Source: Carnobacterium maltaromaticum DSM 20342 (GTDB lineage Bacteria; Bacillota; Bacilli; Lactobacillales; Carnobacteriaceae). Taken from it: a stretch of 64,000 nt of DNA. A program made the translations under genes and the position numbers. The stretch is taken from assembly GCF_000744945.1 (NCBI RefSeq), contig NZ_JQMX01000001.1:62001-126000 (forward strand), read 5' to 3'. Below the pieces are notes generated by a model. That model was not told the DNA's origin. It saw only the letters and a list, made by a program, of their open reading frames with translations, and did not search any database. Shown piece after piece: positions 1 to 7,926 of the stretch (the first letter of the stretch is position 1; every line of letters begins with the position of its first letter).

Positions 1-504
1 GAAATGGGACGTGTTACTTCTGCTATTTTGAGGGAACTGGACAGATTAACGGATTTAAATAAAGAAATAGTGATTATTGCGACTACAAATTTATTCGAAA
101 ATTTTGATAAGGCTTTATCTAGGCGTTTTGATGCTGTAATAAATTTTAATCGATATAGTAAAGATGATTTAATTGAAGTAGCTGAGTTCTATTTTTCGTC
201 TTTCATAAAGAATTTTAAAGGAATTACAAAAGATGTAAGGTTGTTTAAAAAATTGCTGAGAACTTCAGAACAGCTACCTTATCCAGGAGAATTAAAAAAT
301 ATTATAAAAACATCATTAGCATTCAGTGATGTCGATAATAGTTATGATTATTTGAGAAGATTATACAATAATTTAATTGGAAATATTGATCAAACTACTA
401 TTCAAGAGTTATATGCTCAAGGATTTACTGTAAGAGAAATAGAAAAATTAAAAGGTGAACCAAAAAGTACTGTAGCTAGAAAATTGAGTGAGGAGGATAA
501 TTAA
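1..504 (+). CDS. ietA: AAA-family ATPase, C-terminal part (IetA-like), cut by window edge
   Basis: The reading frame is open at base 1, so the N-terminus with Walker A and B lies outside the window. Visible are a sensor-1 type strand (IVIIATTN, about residues 23-30), an arginine-finger region (LSRRFD, about 38-43) and a small alpha-helical AAA lid. The last 35 residues resemble a helix-turn-helix (TVREIEKLKGEPKSTVARKL). The stop codon overlaps the start of the next gene by one base (TAATG), so the two are translationally coupled. An AAA ATPase joined to a subtilase is the IetAS arrangement, first described as a plasmid incompatibility/toxin-antitoxin pair and later as an anti-phage system. 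The name rests on that pairing and is inferred. Confidence 0.75.
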   Translation, partial: EMGRVTSAILRELDRLTDLNKEIVIIATTNLFENFDKALSRRFDAVINFNRYSKDDLIEVAEFYFSSFIKNFKGITKDVRLFKKLLRTSEQLPYPGELKNIIKTSLAFSDVDNSYDYLRRLYNNLIGNIDQTTIQELYAQGFTVREIEKLKGEPKSTVARKLSEEDN

Positions 505-2744
505 TGGGAAATAATGTATTGGAATTGAAAGGTAAGAGGTTTTTTCAAGCAACGAGGCCTGGTAAAGGTGGAGGAGCAAGTATGAATGGGAAAAAAATCG
601 TTACCAGTGAAAAATTAGTTAGGTTAAAAGAGAAAATCATGCAAATTAAAGATTTTTGGATAAAAGAAGAAAAACCATTTGATGGAGTTTTAATCAGTGT
701 TCATTATAATAAAATCGTAGCAAAAAGTAATAGAATTTCTGGTTTGTTTAAAGGAAAAGATTCTAATTGTGCGGTTGTAGGTGCAAAATTTAACGAATCA
801 ATAGATAAACATATCATTACCTATTTTGTTAGTATAGAGGATCTAGAAAAGAGTATTAAGTCACTTTATAATGCAAATAATGTCTTGGTTTCCGCATTTG
901 ATGGGAGCATTAGCAAAGATGTTTTTGAAGATGACGAGAAATTAAAAAGTGTGTTGTTTAGTGATTTTAAAATAAGCAAATCTCTTTTTAAACAAATAAT
1001 TGCAGATGTTTCCTATATTGACGATTTTGAGATAGAAATAGCACCCAAACAGTATAAACAAAGTATTATTACATTATTCAATACTGAGACAGATACAAAA
1101 AAATTGTTAGAAGAATTGGGAATCGATATTTTATCTACTAGAATTTTAGATAATCAAACAGTATTTTTAGATGAGCAACAACTTGATATTTTGTTTGAAA
1201 AGGCTCCCTATCTTGTTTCAATGGCAACGGAAGATATGTCAGATTTGTCCCCAGCAGATTTTATTCAAGATTATAAAGAAAATGTATTTTCAATTCCTGA
1301 TCCAGAGATTGAACCAACCATCGGAGTAATTGATACTTTATTTGATGATCGCGTGTACTTTAGTAAATGGGTGGATTATCATGATATGGTGAGTCCTCAT
1401 ATTTCTAAGAGTCCAGATGATTACAAGCATGGCACTGCTGTGACTTCAATCATTGTAGATGGATCAAGATTAAATCCATGGCTAGATGACGGTTGTGGTA
1501 GATTCAAAGTAAGGCATTTTGGTGTTGCAACAGGGTCAAAATTTTCTTCGTTCACTATAACAAAACAGATAAAAGAAATTGTGGCTAGTAATAAGGATAT
1601 AAAAGTGTGGAATATTTCGTTAGGTAGCAACCAAGAAATTAATAATAATTTCATTTCCGCAGAGGCATCAATTTTGGATCAAATTCAATATCAAAACGAT
1701 GTTATTTTTGTTGTAGCAGGAACTAATAAACCAAATGACGAGATAGAAAGAATTGGTTCACCTGCAGATTCTATTAACAGTATGGTTGTAAATGCAGTAG
1801 CTATGAATGGTTTATCTACAAAATATGCAAGAAAGGGTATTGCGTTATCATTTTTTGCAAAACCAGATGTTAGCTACTACGGAGGAAGTACGGAGAAATA
1901 TATTAGAGTTTGCGAACCATTAGGTGAAGCTAATGTTGCAGGTACATCTTTTGCAGCCCCTTGGATTGCACGTAAATTATCGTATTTAATTGATATATTA
2001 GGATTAAATAGAGAGGTTGCTAAAGCTATGATCGTAGATGCAGCAAGAGGATGGACTGATAAGCCTTCTGCAGATCAAATTGCTTTGTACGGTCATGGTG
2101 TTGTGCCAATTAAGGTAGCTGATATTATCAATACAAAAGAAGATGAAATCAAATTTCTAGTATCAGATGTTAGTGAAAAATGGAATACCTATAATTATAG
2201 TTTCCCAATTCCCTTACAAGATGATAAATATCCATACATTGCAAGAGTAACAATGTGCTATTTTCCAATATGCGATCGAGCTCAGGGGGTAGATTATACT
2301 AACACTGAGTTAAACATTAAATTTGGAAGAATTAAAGATGATGGTAAAATGAATGTAATAAATGGAGATACTCAATTGCAAGAGGAAGAGTTAGTGACTG
2401 AAAAATCTTACCTTCTTGAGGGAGAAGCTAGATTAAATTTTCGCAAATGGGATAATGTGAAATATATATCAGAAAAATCAAAAAGTAAAATGCAATCAAA
2501 AAAAGCATATAAAAAAAATAAAAACTGGGGAATGGAAATAAAAACTAATAACAGGCTAAATCCAAAAGATGGTTTTGGTATTCGCTTCGGTGTAGTAGTA
2601 ACTTTAAAAGAAATTAATGGTGTAAACAGGATAGATGAGTTCATTAAAAACTGTAATCTAAATGGCTGGTTGGTTAATAAGATTGATATTCAAACAAGGA
2701 TTGATATTCATGAAAAAGTTAATGAAGAAGTTACTTTTGAATAA
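504..2744 (+). CDS. ietS: Subtilisin-like serine protease (S8 family), IetS-like
   Basis: A 746-residue protein with no signal peptide, so a cytoplasmic subtilase. The catalytic triad is readable: Asp in IGVIDTLFDD (about residue 276), His in YKHGTAVTSI (about 309) and Ser in VAGTSFAAPW (about 481). About 270 residues precede the protease domain, and a beta-rich tail of roughly 200 residues follows it. AGGAGG sits 7 bases before the ATG at 504. Protease activity would be paired with the upstream ATPase; in characterised IetAS pairs the protease is the toxic partner. Nothing in the sequence looks broken. Function as a defence or stability module is inferred from family knowledge. Confidence 0.8.
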   Translation: MGNNVLELKGKRFFQATRPGKGGGASMNGKKIVTSEKLVRLKEKIMQIKDFWIKEEKPFDGVLISVHYNKIVAKSNRISGLFKGKDSNCAVVGAKFNESIDKHIITYFVSIEDLEKSIKSLYNANNVLVSAFDGSISKDVFEDDEKLKSVLFSDFKISKSLFKQIIADVSYIDDFEIEIAPKQYKQSIITLFNTETDTKKLLEELGIDILSTRILDNQTVFLDEQQLDILFEKAPYLVSMATEDMSDLSPADFIQDYKENVFSIPDPEIEPTIGVIDTLFDDRVYFSKWVDYHDMVSPHISKSPDDYKHGTAVTSIIVDGSRLNPWLDDGCGRFKVRHFGVATGSKFSSFTITKQIKEIVASNKDIKVWNISLGSNQEINNNFISAEASILDQIQYQNDVIFVVAGTNKPNDEIERIGSPADSINSMVVNAVAMNGLSTKYARKGIALSFFAKPDVSYYGGSTEKYIRVCEPLGEANVAGTSFAAPWIARKLSYLIDILGLNREVAKAMIVDAARGWTDKPSADQIALYGHGVVPIKVADIINTKEDEIKFLVSDVSEKWNTYNYSFPIPLQDDKYPYIARVTMCYFPICDRAQGVDYTNTELNIKFGRIKDDGKMNVINGDTQLQEEELVTEKSYLLEGEARLNFRKWDNVKYISEKSKSKMQSKKAYKKNKNWGMEIKTNNRLNPKDGFGIRFGVVVTLKEINGVNRIDEFIKNCNLNGWLVNKIDIQTRIDIHEKVNEEVTFE

Positions 2745-2880
2745 AGCATAAACCATAGAAATGAAACCAACCAATAGGGTGTGATTCATTGGTTGAATTA
2801 ATCTAAGTTATTTATGTAGGTTTGAGAGAAACCATTAAAGTGCGCCACAATAAAATTACTAGTAATTTTAAATATGAGTA

Positions 2881-2930
2881 AATAAACCTCAAAAATTTTG
2901 TTAACTGACAAAATTTTTGAGGTTTATTTT
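2881..2930. terminator. Long inverted repeat, terminator-like
   Basis: Arms of about 19 bases (AATAAACCTCAAAAATTTT and its complement) around a short GTTAACTGAC loop, followed by TTTATTTT. It could end transcription from the ietAS side, and being symmetric it could act in both directions. The rest of 2745-3010 shows only a smaller hairpin at 2768-2795 and no gene. Confidence 0.6.
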
Positions 2931-3010
2931 GAGATCAATTTTTAAAAATTATAGAGTTACTTACTGAGGTTAAGCACCATTACTATACATCATTAAAAAA
3001 ACATTATGTA

Positions 3011-3063
3011 GGGGTCCCAAGCGCCTACGGGAAATTTGTATCGATAAGGATTACAAATTCCCG
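3011..3063. repeat. Left terminal inverted repeat of Tn3-family element
   Basis: GGGGTCCCAAGCGC followed by GGGAAATTTGTATCGATAAG and ACAAATTCCCG. It matches the reverse complement of 30909-30959 over about 45 bases with a few mismatches. The stop codon of the transposase tail lies 24 bases inside it, the same geometry as at the right end. Confidence 0.85.
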
Positions 3064-3086
3064 TAATATCAACGTTTGACGACTCT

Positions 3087-3274
3087 CTATTTTTCTATGT
3101 TTAATTTTCTCAACCTCTTGGGAATAGATAACAAATCAAATTTGTATTCACCAAGAAACGTAATATGCTCCCAATTAATAGGAGAAATATGGTTCATATA
3201 GTTGGTTACTTCTGGATCTATTTTCACTAGATAATCATAGGCTTCTTGTAAATAGACGGCGTTCCATATACTAA
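3087..3274 (-). pseudogene. Tn3-family transposase tail (tnpA remnant)
   Basis: Read on the minus strand this gives about 62 residues ending in NIEK and a stop. It contains IWNAVYLQEAYDYLVKIDP and SPINWEHITFLGEYKFDLLS, nearly identical to the last 70 residues of the intact transposase at 27969-30908. The nucleotide sequences differ at scattered third positions, so this is a related but separate transposon end and not a recent copy. The gene is cut at 3274/3275 where the miniature element begins. Confidence 0.9.
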
Positions 3275-3755
3275 GGGGTCAATGGAACAACTTTACGGAA
3301 AGTTGCGGTATGATCGATTACAAAAAAATAGAAACATTGATTTAACAGCATTTGTACTTTTTTAGGCTTTAACATTCCAAAAATTGTCTGGAACAATTGA
3401 ACGAAAAGTTGCGGTATCTTTTAAAAACCGAACAATGTCTATAATTATAAAGGTCTAAAAGTTAAACTTTTACCCTTAATTTAGACTACTTCACATAATC
3501 CACATTTTACCAAGTACCATGTCCCGTAAGCGTTACAGCCTGATAGATTGTGAAAACGAAGTGGTCTAGTGAACTAACTCTATTGAAAGGCTGTTAATCG
3601 GCTCTTTTGAATGAACAAGAGATTGTGAAAATTAAAGCCTTAAACAGAATAAAGGTATCTGTTTTCCAAAATGAAATAGCGATGAATGAGGATTACTATT
3701 CTTTAATCATTCGCATTTACACCGCAACTTTCCGTAAAGATGTTCCATTGACCCC
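3275..3755. mobile_element. 481-bp miniature Tn3-type inverted-repeat element (TIME/MITE-like)
   Basis: Bounded by 35-base inverted repeats, GGGGTCAATGGAACAACTTT... at 3275-3309 and its complement at 3721-3755, with one mismatch. The GGGG start and repeat length fit the Tn3 superfamily, but the sequence differs from the Tn917-like ends. A partial extra copy (CGAAAAGTTGCGGTAT) lies near 3401. No transposase or resolvase is encoded. Flanks ACTAA and ATAAC do not match, and the left flank is tnpA while the right flank is repB. The element therefore sits at a rearrangement junction. Confidence 0.75.
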
Positions 3756-4269
3756 ATAACCAACGGTACAAGATAATAGAGTATTTGCTATTCAGCTCTG
3801 CAATATCAGACAAAGCATGTTGCGTGAAATTTTGTTTTAGATTAATTAAGTAGGGCATGATTTCACGATGAAATTCAATTTTTACGTCATCATGATAATC
3901 TGTCCACTCGACATATGGAATGGGAACAATACTCCTAAATTTAAATCCTTTACCTACTTCTTCTTTAATTTGAAAAAAGGCTTGTTTTTGCATATTCTCT
4001 ACTGCTTGTTTAAAACGACTATGTTTGTCATTATCAGATACCTTAAAAAAGGCAAACAATTCTTCTTTTGAGAGATAAACCGTATGATCTTTGGGTGGTT
4101 CTTCGGTATTAATACAAGACACGGCTAATTCAAACATTTTCAGTGGCGTTTTATCCATTTTCGCAATACTGGTAATTAAAGAATTATGTTCCACTACTTT
4201 TCGTTTTGACAATTCGTTCAAGGTTTGCACCTGCTTTTGATTAGGTTCATTTTTTGATATACTAGACAT
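3703..4269 (-). pseudogene. repB: Rep_3-type plasmid replication initiator, C-terminally truncated
   Basis: The start is the ATG at 4269, behind AAAGGAGC; upstream in-frame Met codons lack a ribosome site. The N-terminal winged-helix domain of Rep_3 initiators is present (VEHNSLITSIAKMDKTPLKM, LKQNFTQHALSDIAELNSKY, ILYRWL; roughly 170 residues). The true sequence ends at 3755/3756 where the miniature element starts, and the last 17 residues are read from that element. The second DNA-binding domain, normally another 100 or more residues, is absent, so the protein is probably unable to start replication. Directly upstream are intact iterons. This marks an ancestral theta plasmid inside the mobile segment. 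Confidence 0.85.
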
Positions 4270-4354
4270 AGAAAACTGCTCCTTTGTGAGTGAGTTTAGA
4301 TAAGCATGAAGAAACACTTTTCGTAGAGAGATTCTTCATGCTTTTATTATATCA

Positions 4355-4458
4355 TTATATACCAACGAAACAAACAAAGAAGTTGGTATATGCACAGTTT
4401 TTTGTTGGTATATGCACAGTTTTTTGTTGGTATATACACAGTTTTTTGTTGGTATATA
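4355..4458. repeat. Iterons of a Rep_3 theta origin
   Basis: Three head-to-tail 22-base units GTTGGTATATRCACAGTTTTTT at 4382-4403, 4404-4425 and 4426-4447, then a partial fourth GTTGGTATATA at 4448-4458. An inverted half unit (TATATACCAAC) at 4355-4365 lies between the array and the repB start. This is the usual layout for binding and self-repression by this initiator class. Confidence 0.9.
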
Positions 4459-4537
4459 ATTCTATAAAGCCTTGAAAATATTGATTTTTTTTTGACGCAA
4501 AAGAATAAAAGATTAAAATATATAAGATAAATATATA

Positions 4538-4558
4538 TATAGGCTTCGCCTATTTTTT
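4538..4558 (+). terminator. Short intrinsic terminator downstream of the iterons
   Basis: ATAGGC-TTC-GCCTAT followed by TTTTTTAT, inside a very AT-rich stretch that could include the origin melting region. Confidence 0.6.
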
Positions 4559-5348
4559 ATTTTTTCAAAAATTTAAAACCAAAGGTCAAAGTCATCAAAA
4601 AAAGGAGTGAGCGAAAACCACGCTCACATTTTACTTGCAGCGTTCACTTCGTTCACTCGCTAAAAGAAAAGATCAAAACCACTTTTAGGAATTTATTGGA
4701 TTCCCTCTAATTGCTCATATAAGCTGTTTTAACTGTTTGACTAGCTAAATACTCATATCATGCAATCAAGCGTCTTACAGACGGTCAGGGCAAGCCCTAA
4801 CAACCCTTAAATGAAAAACCGATACTTTGTTTAACTTGTTTTTTTACAACTTACAACAAGCTATTCAATTCAAAATCAATTTAAACCCACTTAAAAGCTC
4901 GTTTAAGCATTCTTAATGCTCCCTTTGAACAAATAGACAGTTTCGAATTAAAGTCGCTTAAATCGAGTTTTAGAGCGTTTTAAAATAGAATGATGAAAAA
5001 CTAAAAAGTTTCAAACGCTGGTCGGCTTGTTTCGTAAAAAAAGAGTGAAATGCGCACTTACACATCACTCTAAAAACGAGTGATGTAATGGCTAAAAATC
5101 GTGTATCAGAGGTTGCTTATCGCAACAACAAAATTTCATGCTAGTAGCATCTCTTAAATGAGTGAGTCTTTGTTTAAATTTGTGATACATTTTTCTGATC
5201 CATCAAGAACTTCCTCAAAGATAAAATGCCTCAGCGCTCATTCCTCAATTGCCCTTCGTCATTGATTTTGTAATAAGAATTGCGTCCTATTCGGTTACAA
5301 TCCTCACAACAAAATAGAAAATATAAAACCATAAATACTGCAAGCTAT
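4559..5348. other. Gene-free plasmid backbone with small inverted repeats
   Basis: No convincing gene on either strand. Inverted repeats are present: GTGAGCG/CGCTCAC at 4607-4627 and ACATCACTC/GAGTGATGT at about 5062-5086. The GTTCACTTCGTTCACTCGC stretch at 4642-4660 contains a direct GTTCACT repeat. The segment is probably non-coding replicon or mobilisation DNA. Confidence 0.5.
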
Positions 5349-5727
5349 CACATTGTAATACAAAGCACTTCGTTCTTGTATTACAATGTGGCTTGAAAAG
5401 GGGGAAGTTTCACTTTCCCCTTTTATCCCCTTTGGATTGTGTCGATTTGCTTTACGCAAACGCCACCTACCCATTTTATAAAAATAAAATGGGCAAAAGA
5501 TCTTTCTTTTTGTCATACAAAAAGAAGAAAAAAAGAGACGATTTTCTTCTTCCGAAATCGTCCCTCTTTTTGGATGAACGAACAAAAAATCTCTCGTATT
5601 TTGTTTGTTCATCCACTAAAAATATGCGAACAGTATGGCTTCATTCAATTCTGTTCTTACAAGTCAAAAGCATCGAATCGTCCTTGGACGATTCAACAAA
5701 AAAAGTAGTCGTTTTTGGACGACTACT
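5349..5727. repeat. Array of eight consecutive stem-loops
   Basis: Successive hairpins: 5349-5390 (15-base perfect arms, CACATTGTAATACAA), 5396-5424 (AAAAGGGG/CCCCTTTT), 5470-5493 (CCCATTTTAT), 5501-5528, 5529-5572 (around ACGATTT/AAATCGT), 5572-5614 (16-base arms, one mismatch), 5675-5694 (GAATCGTCC/GGACGATTC) and 5704-5727 (AGTAGTCGT/ACGACTACT). The ACGATT core recurs in several. Apparent open frames across it in both directions are low-complexity and I do not accept them as genes. Possible roles are a single-strand origin, a primosome or single-strand promoter region, or a transfer origin. Confidence 0.7.
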
Positions 5728-5743
5728 AAGTTCTAAACATTCA

Positions 5744-6263
5744 TTACCCAAAATCAATTTGGTCTAACATCGTTTCTCGACTAGCTTGATCTAATCCAAG
5801 ATACGTTAAGGTCATGGCTTCACTTGAATGGTTTAATAAGTGCATCACTAAACCAATATTATAGTTTGACTGGGTATAGAACTGATAAGCGCCTGTTTTA
5901 CGCATGGTATGCGTTCCTAGATAGTTAATTCCTAAAATATCACCAACTCGTGCCATAATCTTATAAAACTGTTTCTCGGTAATAGGACGATCAGGACGAG
6001 AAGTTGAAGGAAATAACCACTCTGAATTCATGTTTTGTTGGATGAGCCATGCATGATAAATCATTAAATCTTGTTGGACAGGTTTTAAATATAACGTATT
6101 TCCCTTACCAGTTTTTTGATCATGAATAAATGCAGTTTGTTTGACTGTTCCATCAAGATTAAAGACATCTGTTTTTTTAATTTCATGACGTCACTCACAC
6201 GTAGCAAGGTCGCTTTCCCAACTTGGAAAATTGTGTAGCTGCGACGACCAGCACGAAAACTAT
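5744..6263 (-). pseudogene. Tyrosine recombinase/integrase, N-terminally truncated and frameshifted
   Basis: The catalytic half of a phage-type integrase is recognisable: the first Arg in KATLLRVSDVMKL, HTMRKTG (H-x-x-R), LLNHSS (second His) and the nucleophile Tyr in MTLTYLGLD. The N-terminal core-binding part is missing because a truncated IS1216-like element begins at 6264. The remaining frame is broken at a run of seven T (6172-6178, A on the coding strand). One extra base would join KLKK to TDVFNLDGTVKQTAFIHDQK and restore a single frame to 5744. The shift could be real or a homopolymer error, but the gene is dead either way. Confidence 0.85.
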
Positions 6264-6416
6264 GGTTCTGTTGCAAAGTTTTAAATCTACTATCAAATAA
6301 GGTAGAATAATAGAAAAAGATAGCAGGAGGAATGACGATGAATCATTTTAAAGGAAAGCAATTTCAGCAGGATGTGATTATTGTAGCCGTGGGCTACTAT
6401 CTTCGTTATAACCTTA
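6264..6416 (+). mobile_element. IS1216-like element, truncated 5' fragment
   Basis: Starts with the IS6-family end GGTTCTGTTGCAAAGTTT and is almost identical to the first 153 bases of the complete copy at 7927. It includes the ribosome site and the first residues MNHFKGKQFQQDVI of the transposase. Identity stops after CGTTATAACCTTA. A short unrelated coding tail then ends at TAA 6449-6451. The fragment has the same orientation as the complete copy. Confidence 0.9.
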
Positions 6417-6454
6417 TCCACGGTGTTCAAGAAGCAACTCCTCAGCAATAAGCG

Positions 6455-6494
6455 CTAGATTTCCAAAATATGAGAAACTATTTTAGAAATCTAG
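6455..6494. terminator. Inverted repeat between IS fragment and deacetylase
   Basis: CTAGATTTC ... GAAATCTAG with inner AAAATA/TATTTT pairing. It lies just after the stop of the deacetylase, which is on the other strand, so it may terminate that gene. Confidence 0.5.
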
Positions 6495-6533
6495 TTCTTA
6501 TTTGCTCGGAGCTGGACGCTTCTTTCACAACCT

Positions 6534-7832
6534 CTATCCTCGATCTTTTTGGTCATACACTTCTTTGACGTTGATAAATTGATCAAGTATTGGATTTTCT
6601 CCTTTTAGGTCAGCTTCGAAACGGATACCGTCAATATTGATTCTGGCGTTACGGTAGTAGTCAGTTCCTAGTTGTCCCCATGCAGGAGTTGAGGCATCGA
6701 CATTGCAGAAGATATCAAATCCTTGTTGTTTCAAGTAAGCAAATTTTTGATTTGCTTCAGAATAAGGTTGCCAATCGCTGATGTCAGCGCCAAATGGGTA
6801 GATCAAAATATTTGTTTTGCCTAAAATAGGTGCAACTTCATTTTGCCAACGTTCATTATCTTGTTGGATATCGGCTAAAGAAGCTTGTGTCATATTCAAG
6901 TGTCCCCAAGTATGAGAAGCAAAACTCCAACCATCTTTCTTTAATTGATCAGCAACTTTTTTGGCTGCTTCGATTTCTTTGTTTGTTTTTTCGTTATCAC
7001 CATATTCTGATTTTGATGTACGGTAACCTAATACACCATTATAGCCTGTTAAAGCTAATGTTCCTTTGGCGCCTTGATAAGAAAAATCGGGATGTTTTTT
7101 AATGAATGAATCGATCAATGGAACCATATCATAGTCACCAACAGTTTCCTTCTTATTGTCGATATAAATATTCTTGATTTGGTTCTGTTTATCGACAATC
7201 AACTTACTTGGAAATCCTGAATTATCCATGTATTCATAATAGCTGACATCGTCTTGCGAAAGAATTAACGGTTTCTTTCCTTCTGGAAGAGAAACACCTG
7301 TAAAGGTCAGTTTTCCATCTGTTCCTTTTTTGACTAATCCATTTAGATTAACAAGAACATAGTTATTTTTATATAACTGATCAATGGTTTTATTGAATTC
7401 GGAAATAGTGACCATATAATCTTTATACCCTTGTGCTTGCTGGGTATGAAAAGCCTTAGCTGGATCAACAATCAGACTATGAAAGAAGACGTGTGAGATT
7501 TTGGTCGGGTCTTCCCATTTTACCAAGGATTCTTTTTCTTTTTTCAAAGTTGCTAACAATTGTTGCGCTTCTTTGGCGTCGTCTTTTTCAAGTAAGGCGA
7601 TGGCTTCATCATAATGATAACTTGCAGCAAGCTGTTTTGCTTGATCAAGCTGTTTCGTCGTTTGTTTATCTTCAACAGGTTTTGAGCTGCTGCTTGAGTG
7701 TTGAGTTGTTTGACTAGTGTTTTCTAATTTATTGTTTGTTACTGCTTGTGTAACAAAAAAGATACTTACACCTAGAATAATAACAGTGCATACAGAAGTG
7801 ACAGCCAATATGATTTTGTGTGTATGTTTCAT
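6534..7832 (-). CDS. Polysaccharide deacetylase (NodB/CE4 family), membrane-anchored
   Basis: A 432-residue protein with an N-terminal signal anchor (about residues 7-30), a Ser/Thr/Gln-rich linker and a long spacer with pairs of helices. The C-terminal half carries the deacetylase fold. CE4-type motifs are visible: an Asp pair in SQDDVSYYEY (motif 1), SHTWGHLNM (motif 2, metal-binding His pair) and IYPFGAD. The likely substrate is N-acetylated surface glycan or peptidoglycan, acting outside the membrane. It is bracketed by IS1216-like sequences in the same orientation, the layout by which IS6-family elements carry cargo genes. The substrate is unknown, and a lysozyme-resistance role is only a guess. 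Confidence 0.8.
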   Translation of the reverse strand: MKHTHKIILAVTSVCTVIILGVSIFFVTQAVTNNKLENTSQTTQHSSSSSKPVEDKQTTKQLDQAKQLAASYHYDEAIALLEKDDAKEAQQLLATLKKEKESLVKWEDPTKISHVFFHSLIVDPAKAFHTQQAQGYKDYMVTISEFNKTIDQLYKNNYVLVNLNGLVKKGTDGKLTFTGVSLPEGKKPLILSQDDVSYYEYMDNSGFPSKLIVDKQNQIKNIYIDNKKETVGDYDMVPLIDSFIKKHPDFSYQGAKGTLALTGYNGVLGYRTSKSEYGDNEKTNKEIEAAKKVADQLKKDGWSFASHTWGHLNMTQASLADIQQDNERWQNEVAPILGKTNILIYPFGADISDWQPYSEANQKFAYLKQQGFDIFCNVDASTPAWGQLGTDYYRNARINIDGIRFEADLKGENPILDQFINVKEVYDQKDRG

Positions 7833-7926
7833 TTTATCGTCCCCTACTACTTTTTGATTTCAAAAACCCCCGTAAGCTTTTCTTAACCTTTTGAAAAACT
7901 TCCCATAACCATTGTAACGAATATAG

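Noticed and set aside
4290..4475. Open frame across the iterons
   Set aside because: Its repeated VGICTVFCWYIH-like translation is just the 22-base iteron read as protein.
5304..5767. Several open frames of 89-124 codons on both strands in the stem-loop region
   Set aside because: They are low-complexity Phe/Lys/Ser-rich translations of palindromic DNA, overlap each other on both strands and lack convincing ribosome sites.
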